Below, in pieces: positions 6,108 to 10,786 of a DNA stretch of 10,786 nt. Source of the DNA: Rickettsiales bacterium. Its GTDB lineage: Bacteria > Pseudomonadota > Alphaproteobacteria > TMED109. The notes beneath the pieces were generated by a model. It saw only the letters and a program-made list of their open reading frames with translations, searched no databases and was not told the origin of the DNA. Position 1 is the stretch's first letter. Every line of letters starts with the position of its first letter. Both the position numbers and the translations under genes were made by a program. The stretch is from contig PBGQ01000011.1 in the NCBI GenBank assembly GCA_002720125.1, positions 11,714 through 22,499 of the forward strand, in the 5' to 3' direction.

Positions 6108-7469
6108 ATGAGTTTTTTTTTGGATTTTATTAATTTTTCAGAATACATATTCTGGTTTGTGTTAGTATTTTCACTTATTGTATTCGTACATGAATATGGG
6201 CATTATTATGTAGCTAAGTTCAATGACGTAAGCATTGAAAAATTTTCTATAGGTTTTGGACCTGCATTAATAAGTAAAAAAGATAAAAATGGAACAATAT
6301 GGCAGATTTCTATTATTCCTCTAGGCGGTTATGTTAAGTTTTGTGGTGAAATGTATCATTCAGAAGAAACTAAGAGTGTTGATAAAGCAGATAAACGTTT
6401 ATTCTTCAACAAAAGCTCTTTACAAAAAGCAAGCATTGTTTTAGCTGGTCCCATTGCTAATTTTATACTTGGTATTTTTATTTTTATATTTATTTATAGT
6501 TTTTATGGAAAAAATTATACTGAACCAGTAATTGGTAATATTGAATTAGATAGCCCTGCATCAAAGAGTAATTTAAAAATGGGAGATAAAATTTTACAAA
6601 TTAATGGACAAAAGATAGATTCTTATGACCAGATTTATGAAATTTTAGATAAAGAACTTCTTAAAGAAATTGAAATTTACATTAAACGTAAAAACGATGT
6701 TTTATCATATTTATTGGTTCCTGACCATAAAGAGATTAAAACCTTTATAGGCAGCACTAGAGAAGTAAATTATTTAGGAATTAGCCCGCTTATAAAGCCT
6801 ATTATAGGAAAAACTATTAAAAACTCCGCAGCAGATGAGGCAGGTCTTAAGAAAAATGATGTTGTATTAAAAATAGATGAACTAAGAGTATTTGATATCA
6901 GACAAATAATTGAAGTGATAAAAAAAAGTCCAAATAGAAAACTAAATATTACTATTAAAAGAGGAGAAAAAACTCTATATAGGGTTATCACACCTAGAGT
7001 TGCTTTTGATAATAATGGAATGGAGATAGGAATAATAGGAGTAACTTTCGCTAAAGAAAGAATAAAATTAAATTTTATAGATGCAGTAAAATATTCTATT
7101 GTTAGTTTCATTGATGTTACAAAAAAAACAATAATAGCATTCGGAGAGATAATATTCGGTAAAAGAGACCATTGTGAAGTGGGCGGTCCTATTTTAATAG
7201 CTAAGGTATCAAATGACGTTGCTAACACAGATTTAATCTCTTTTGCTGGATTAATTGCTTTAATATCAATAAATCTTGGTATAATAAATTTATTTCCTTT
7301 TCCATTACTAGACGGAGGTCATTTTTTTACATTTATGGTAGAATATTTAAGAGGTCAAAGAGTGCATTACAAAATATACCAGTATATTCAATATATAGGA
7401 GTTTTATTGATTGGATCACTAATGCTGTTTTCTATAATTAATGACATCTATTGTAGAGTTCTTAATTAG
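6108..7469 (+). CDS. rseP: RIP metalloprotease RseP (site-2 protease family)
   Basis: Inner-membrane zinc protease that cuts transmembrane helices of anti-sigma factors and leftover signal peptides. The product is 453 residues. The first membrane helix holds the zinc-binding HEYGH (28-32). The second ligand region is 'INLFPFPLLDGGH' (393-405) with D402. Other family blocks are 'SIGFGP' (47-52), 'PLGGYVKF' (71-78) and 'VLAGPIANFILG' (111-122). Two PDZ-like domains can be placed in the periplasmic part, about 138-205 and 227-300 ('SAADEAGLKKNDVVLKID'), as in E. coli RseP (450 residues); many alphaproteobacterial homologues that I recall are shorter. ATG 6108 is one base after the dxr stop; GTG 6099 would add three residues and is less likely. 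No anti-sigma gene is in view, so its substrate is unknown. A run of nine T (6113-6121) covers codons 2-5. Confidence 0.95.
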   Translation: MSFFLDFINFSEYIFWFVLVFSLIVFVHEYGHYYVAKFNDVSIEKFSIGFGPALISKKDKNGTIWQISIIPLGGYVKFCGEMYHSEETKSVDKADKRLFFNKSSLQKASIVLAGPIANFILGIFIFIFIYSFYGKNYTEPVIGNIELDSPASKSNLKMGDKILQINGQKIDSYDQIYEILDKELLKEIEIYIKRKNDVLSYLLVPDHKEIKTFIGSTREVNYLGISPLIKPIIGKTIKNSAADEAGLKKNDVVLKIDELRVFDIRQIIEVIKKSPNRKLNITIKRGEKTLYRVITPRVAFDNNGMEIGIIGVTFAKERIKLNFIDAVKYSIVSFIDVTKKTIIAFGEIIFGKRDHCEVGGPILIAKVSNDVANTDLISFAGLIALISINLGIINLFPFPLLDGGHFFTFMVEYLRGQRVHYKIYQYIQYIGVLLIGSLMLFSIINDIYCRVLN

Positions 7470-7470
7470 T

Positions 7471-9720
7471 ATGTTCTATTTAATCAAAGTCTTACTATTT
7501 TCATATTTTTTATTTATTGGTACATTAATAGCAGAAAACGTAAAGAACATTAAAATTATCGGCAATCAGAGAATAGATGATGATACTATTCTCACTTATC
7601 TCAATATAAAGAAAAATCAACTTATTAAAGAAGAAGATCTTAACTCTTTATTTAAAGATTTATTCTCTACAGAATTATTTTCTGAAATTATTTTTAAATT
7701 AAAAACTAATACACTAATAATTGAGGTTAAGGAAAACCCCATTGTAAACAGAGTTGCATTAGAAGGAAATCGACATCTTAAAGATGATGAGTTGTTGCCT
7801 GAGATTTATATCAAACCAAGAGATGTTTTTACTAAAAATAAAGTTAAAGAAAACTTGCAGAGAATACTCTCCCTATACAGGTCAAGTGGAAGGTATGCTG
7901 CTATTATTGAGCCAAAAATTATTTATTTAGAACAAAATAGAGTAGATGTAGTGTTTGAAATAAACGAGGGACCCGCATCGAAAATTCAAAGTATAAAGTT
8001 TCTAGGTAATCAATTCTTCTCTGATAGAAAATTAAAATCAGAGGTAATGGTATCGGAAAGCAGATGGTGGAAAATCCTTTCCTCGGGAGGAAAGTATGAT
8101 CCTGATATACTTAATTTTGATAAAGAGAACTTAAGAAAGTTTTATGCTAACGAAGGATTTGTAGATGCTGATATTAGTTTAGCAAAAGGAGAATTAAATT
8201 TAGAAAGAGAACTTTTTTTCATAACATTTGTAATTTCTGAAGGAGAAAGATACAAATTTGGCAACATTGGTGCCACGATTAAAACAAAAGGAGTCAATAA
8301 AGAAACTATAAAAAATGCAATAAAAATTTCAAAGGGAGATTGGTTTAGCGCTCAAAGGTTAGATGATACTGTCATTAAAATCACAGAAGATATAATGACG
8401 GAAGGGCAGCCATTTATTTCAGTAATCCCTAGACTAGAGAGAACAGAAGAAAATATAGTAAATGTAAATTTTGAAATTAGTCCAGCTCCAAAAAAGTATA
8501 TTAATAGAATAATTGTTTCTGGTAATACCCGTACTTTAGATAAAGTTATTAGAAGAAAACTAAGATTTGCTGAAGGCGATGCTTTCAATAGAGGATTAAT
8601 AAGAAGATCTAAGACACTTGTAACAAATTTAGGACATTTTGCATCTGTTAATATAATAGATAAGGAGAGCGATGAGGAGTTTAATGCCGTGGATTTAGAA
8701 ATTCAAGTTCAAGAACAAAGTACGGGTAGCTTTTCTATTGGAGGTGGTTTTTCTTCAGCAAACGGTGCGCAGGCACAAATAGGCCTTTCTGAAAACAACT
8801 TGATGGGAAAAAGTCAAAGACTGAAATTTGAATTACTTACAAGTGAAAGAGAGAATAGAGCTGATTTTTCTTTTACAGAGACATTCTTTTTAGGAAGAGA
8901 TATAGCATTTACATCAGATATTTATACTACAGTACAAGAATTTTTAGAAAGTAAATACGATAATGAAAAAGACGGTTTTGGTACCTCAATCAGCTATAAT
9001 AATGGAGAATATGGCAGACAAACCATTGGTTATAGATTGGAAAAAAGAAATATAATAGCATATACAGGTGCATCATCATCAGTGATTTCCGAGTCTGGTA
9101 GGACAATTTTGTCTATAATTAACCTAGGTAATACTTATGATAAAACAGATAACCGAATTGATCCTACAGATGGATGGTTTGTTTCAAATAATATAGGTTT
9201 AGCAGGAGTAGGCGGTGATAAACAATACTTAAAAATAACGGCTAAAGCTGCGAATTTCAAAAAATTATATCAAGAAAAGTATATTTTTTCATTATCTGGA
9301 AATATAGGCTATGTATTGGGTTTAAACCAAGATATAGAAATTTCAGATAGATTTTTTATAGGCAATAATTCATTTGTAGGTTTTCAAAACGCAGGTATTG
9401 GTCCTAGAGACAAAAATACTGACGACTCTTTAGGAGGAAACTTTTATTATACAACGACACCCGAACTCAAATTTGGATTAGGATTACCTAAAGAACTTGG
9501 TATAAAAGCGAGAGTTTTTTCTACAATAGGTACTCTCTCTACAATTGACACAGACATCAGTAATTACTATGATAATTACAGTTTAAGAGTAACTGCTGGA
9601 ACAGGAGTACTTTGGCAATCGCCTTTTGGTCCAATCAGATTAGATTATAGTTACGCATTATTAAAGGAAGATTATGATAAAACAGAGACATTTAGTTTTA
9701 ACGTTGGCAGTTTATTCTAA
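7471..9720 (+). CDS. bamA: Outer membrane protein assembly factor BamA (Omp85)
   Basis: Central beta-barrel of the BAM complex, which inserts outer-membrane proteins. From ATG 7471 the product has 749 residues. The signal peptide covers about 1-21, with Lys6, a hydrophobic core and cleavage after 'GTLIA'. Five POTRA domains follow at roughly 23-90, 91-168, 169-262, 263-343 and 344-417, then the 16-strand barrel from about 418. Barrel landmarks are 'SIGGGFSS' (422-429), 'GLSENNLMGKSQ' (438-449), GIGPRD (642-647) and 'SPFGPIRLDYSY' near the end. The chain ends in Phe, as required for the beta-signal. The loop-6 motif usually written (V/I/L)RGF reads FVGF (635-638), so the hallmark Arg is Val636. 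An ATG at 7441 would add ten residues with a Glu before the signal peptide and overlap rseP by 29 nt; 7471 is preferred, although neither has a clear Shine-Dalgarno site. Confidence 0.96.
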   Translation: MFYLIKVLLFSYFLFIGTLIAENVKNIKIIGNQRIDDDTILTYLNIKKNQLIKEEDLNSLFKDLFSTELFSEIIFKLKTNTLIIEVKENPIVNRVALEGNRHLKDDELLPEIYIKPRDVFTKNKVKENLQRILSLYRSSGRYAAIIEPKIIYLEQNRVDVVFEINEGPASKIQSIKFLGNQFFSDRKLKSEVMVSESRWWKILSSGGKYDPDILNFDKENLRKFYANEGFVDADISLAKGELNLERELFFITFVISEGERYKFGNIGATIKTKGVNKETIKNAIKISKGDWFSAQRLDDTVIKITEDIMTEGQPFISVIPRLERTEENIVNVNFEISPAPKKYINRIIVSGNTRTLDKVIRRKLRFAEGDAFNRGLIRRSKTLVTNLGHFASVNIIDKESDEEFNAVDLEIQVQEQSTGSFSIGGGFSSANGAQAQIGLSENNLMGKSQRLKFELLTSERENRADFSFTETFFLGRDIAFTSDIYTTVQEFLESKYDNEKDGFGTSISYNNGEYGRQTIGYRLEKRNIIAYTGASSSVISESGRTILSIINLGNTYDKTDNRIDPTDGWFVSNNIGLAGVGGDKQYLKITAKAANFKKLYQEKYIFSLSGNIGYVLGLNQDIEISDRFFIGNNSFVGFQNAGIGPRDKNTDDSLGGNFYYTTTPELKFGLGLPKELGIKARVFSTIGTLSTIDTDISNYYDNYSLRVTAGTGVLWQSPFGPIRLDYSYALLKEDYDKTETFSFNVGSLF
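9663..9668 (+). promoter_or_regulatory. Shine-Dalgarno site of the skp-like gene, inside bamA
   Basis: AAAGGA at 9663-9668 precedes ATG 9674 by 5 nt, all within the bamA coding sequence (Leu-Lys-Glu-Asp-Tyr codons). It supports a start that overlaps the bamA 3' end. Confidence 0.5.
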
Positions 9721-10321
9721 GATTATTTTTAGTACCATATTATTTTCTCATTTCTTCATTGCGTATCAAATTTCTATAGCATTTAGTCAAGAAGAAGAGA
9801 CAAAAAATCAAACTAAAATAGTTGACAGTATTAAAAACTTTCCAGCTGTGGTAATTGATATGAAAAGAGTTTTATCAAAATCTGATGCCTGGAAAAAATT
9901 ACAGAAAGATATGCAAAAGATAGAATCAGATTTAAAAACTGATATTGAAAAAGAAGAAAAAGATTTAAAAAAAGAACAAGAAAACCTAGTTGCACAAAAA
10001 TCAGTCTTATCAGAAGAACAATTTAAAGAAAAACAAGATGTATTTAGAGGTAAAGTAAATAAAACACAAACCAAAATAGAAGGTATCAGAAGAGAACTTG
10101 AGTCAACTATGGCAAAAGGTATGCAAATTATACAAAATGAAGCAATAAGACACTTAAAGGAAATTTCTGCTAAAGAGGGATATCTATTAGTCTTTGATGC
10201 TGCCTCAACTGTTATAGCTGCAGATAAAATAAATATTTCGGATCTTGTAGCCAGTAGACTTAATGAGACCCTTCCTTCTATAAAAATAGATAGAAAAAAA
10301 GATAAACAAGGTGATAAATAA
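9674..10321 (+). CDS. skp: OmpH/Skp family periplasmic chaperone
   Basis: Skp trimers hold unfolded outer-membrane proteins in the periplasm and bring them to BAM; the gene follows bamA and precedes lpxD, as in many proteobacteria. The product has 215 residues from ATG 9674. A hydrophobic N-terminus (about 7-37) looks like an export signal ending near 'ISIAFS'. A short strand 'FPAVVIDMKRVLSKSDAWKK' (56-75) leads into a Lys/Glu-rich coiled coil (about 76-150), the tentacle region. The C-terminal 'EGYLLVFDAASTVIAADKI' and 'ISDLVASRLNETLPSI' (168-203) match the trimer core of OmpH proteins (PF03938 type). ATG 9674 has a good Shine-Dalgarno site and overlaps bamA by 47 nt. TTG 9704 gives a more ordinary 28-residue signal peptide but no ribosome site. 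Sequence similarity in Skp is low, so the call rests on layout, coiled coil and C-terminus. Confidence 0.87.
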   Translation: MIKQRHLVLTLAVYSKIIFSTILFSHFFIAYQISIAFSQEEETKNQTKIVDSIKNFPAVVIDMKRVLSKSDAWKKLQKDMQKIESDLKTDIEKEEKDLKKEQENLVAQKSVLSEEQFKEKQDVFRGKVNKTQTKIEGIRRELESTMAKGMQIIQNEAIRHLKEISAKEGYLLVFDAASTVIAADKINISDLVASRLNETLPSIKIDRKKDKQGDK

Positions 10322-10786
10322 TATATTATCTAAACCAAAAGGACCATTTTCTGCTGAAGAATTAAGTAAAATATCAGATAGTACTATTATAGGTAATAAG
10401 GATACTTTTATTAGCAATATAAGTTCCCTAAAAGATGCTACAAAAGGAGAAATAACTTTTGTAGATAATCCAAAATATATTAAGCAAATTTTGAAAACAA
10501 AAGCTAGTGGATTAATAATCTCTGACGAGTACATCAGTAAAATCCCAAAACTAGATATATTATTTGTTTCTAAAAATCCTTATCTTAGCTACGCAAAAGT
10601 AGTAGAAAAATTTTATCCCTTAAATAAAGATTATTCATATACTGAATGTAAAAATAAAAATATTAGTAACAAAAGTAAATTATCAGATAACTGTACTATT
10701 TATAATAATGTTACTATCAAGGCCAACTCAATTATCAGTGCTAATAGTAGTATTGGACCAAATGTATTTATTGGAAAAAATTGTTA
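10311..10786 (+). CDS. lpxD: UDP-3-O-(3-hydroxyacyl)glucosamine N-acyltransferase, 5' part (partial)
   Basis: Third step of lipid A synthesis: transfers a 3-hydroxyacyl chain from acyl carrier protein to UDP-3-O-acyl-glucosamine; cytoplasmic trimer. The frame runs off the window end after 158 codons and two bases. The N-terminal uridine-binding domain is clear: 'GPFSAEEL' (11-18), 'KGEITFVDNPKY' (45-56), 'KASGLIISDEY' (64-74) and 'LFVSKNPYLSYAKVVEKFYP' (84-103). From about 120 the left-handed beta-helix repeats begin ('NNVTIKANSIISANSSIG', 132-149, then 'NVFIG'). An in-frame stop at 10287-10289 limits the start. GTG 10311 is the only ATG, GTG or TTG codon between that stop and the conserved domain, with AAGG (10308-10311) touching it, too close for a usual Shine-Dalgarno site. 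The start overlaps the skp-like gene by 11 nt, which suggests coupled translation. The catalytic His region is not in the window. Confidence 0.94.
   Translation, partial: MINNILSKPKGPFSAEELSKISDSTIIGNKDTFISNISSLKDATKGEITFVDNPKYIKQILKTKASGLIISDEYISKIPKLDILFVSKNPYLSYAKVVEKFYPLNKDYSYTECKNKNISNKSKLSDNCTIYNNVTIKANSIISANSSIGPNVFIGKNC

Noticed and set aside
6770..7228. A 152-codon reverse-strand frame opposite rseP
   Set aside because: It is a shadow of the second PDZ and following region of rseP; Ile/Leu/Ser-rich content is what antisense of this AT-rich coding sequence gives, and no domain is seen.
10205..10534. A 109-codon reverse-strand frame across the skp/lpxD junction
   Set aside because: It overlaps two convincing genes on the + strand, and the lpxD frame has clear family motifs over the same bases.

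Overview
The window is a single, gap-poor run of genes, all on the + strand. It is about 70% A+T by eye, and AGA is the main arginine codon. The order is dnaE (3' end), rpsB, tsf, pyrH, frr, uppS, cdsA, dxr, rseP, bamA, skp/ompH-like, lpxD (5' end). This order, and the proteins themselves (S2 starting '[14 protein letters not shown]', an RRF and an EF-Ts of alphaproteobacterial type, a skp-like gene next to lpxD), point to an AT-rich alphaproteobacterium. The presence of both dxr (MEP isoprenoid pathway) and lpxD (lipid A) argues against Rickettsia, which lack the MEP pathway, and against Anaplasma/Ehrlichia/Wolbachia, which lack lipid A. A streamlined free-living lineage such as SAR11, HIMB59 or a relative fits best, but the exact order cannot be fixed from the sequence alone. 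UGA acts as a normal stop (tsf) and UGG as Trp, so the standard bacterial code applies.

Layout: positions 1-237 hold the last codons of DNA polymerase III alpha. The only real intergenic gap (238-307, 70 nt) carries a plausible sigma70-type promoter and a strong Shine-Dalgarno site for rpsB, which must start at a TTG. From there to the window end the genes either overlap or are separated by at most 31 nt, so they could be one long transcript. Positions 308-3434 are the translation/nucleotide block (S2, EF-Ts, UMP kinase, ribosome recycling factor). Positions 3446-7469 are the lipid-precursor and membrane block (undecaprenyl-PP synthase, CDP-DAG synthase, DXP reductoisomerase, site-2 protease RseP). 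Positions 7471-10786 are the outer-membrane assembly block (BamA, a Skp-like periplasmic chaperone, LpxD).

The genes link up functionally. Dxr feeds isoprenoid precursors to UppS, which makes the lipid carrier for wall and LPS sugars. CdsA makes CDP-diacylglycerol from CTP, whose uridylate precursor passes through PyrH. RseP is the intramembrane protease of envelope-stress pathways. BamA with Skp inserts outer-membrane proteins, and LpxD acylates the lipid A precursor. This is a conserved housekeeping cluster. I found no mobile element, CRISPR array, RNA gene or convincing new system. The points worth a second look are start-site and residue-level oddities: the loss of the BamA VRGF arginine, the cdsA start, and the overlapping bamA/skp ends.
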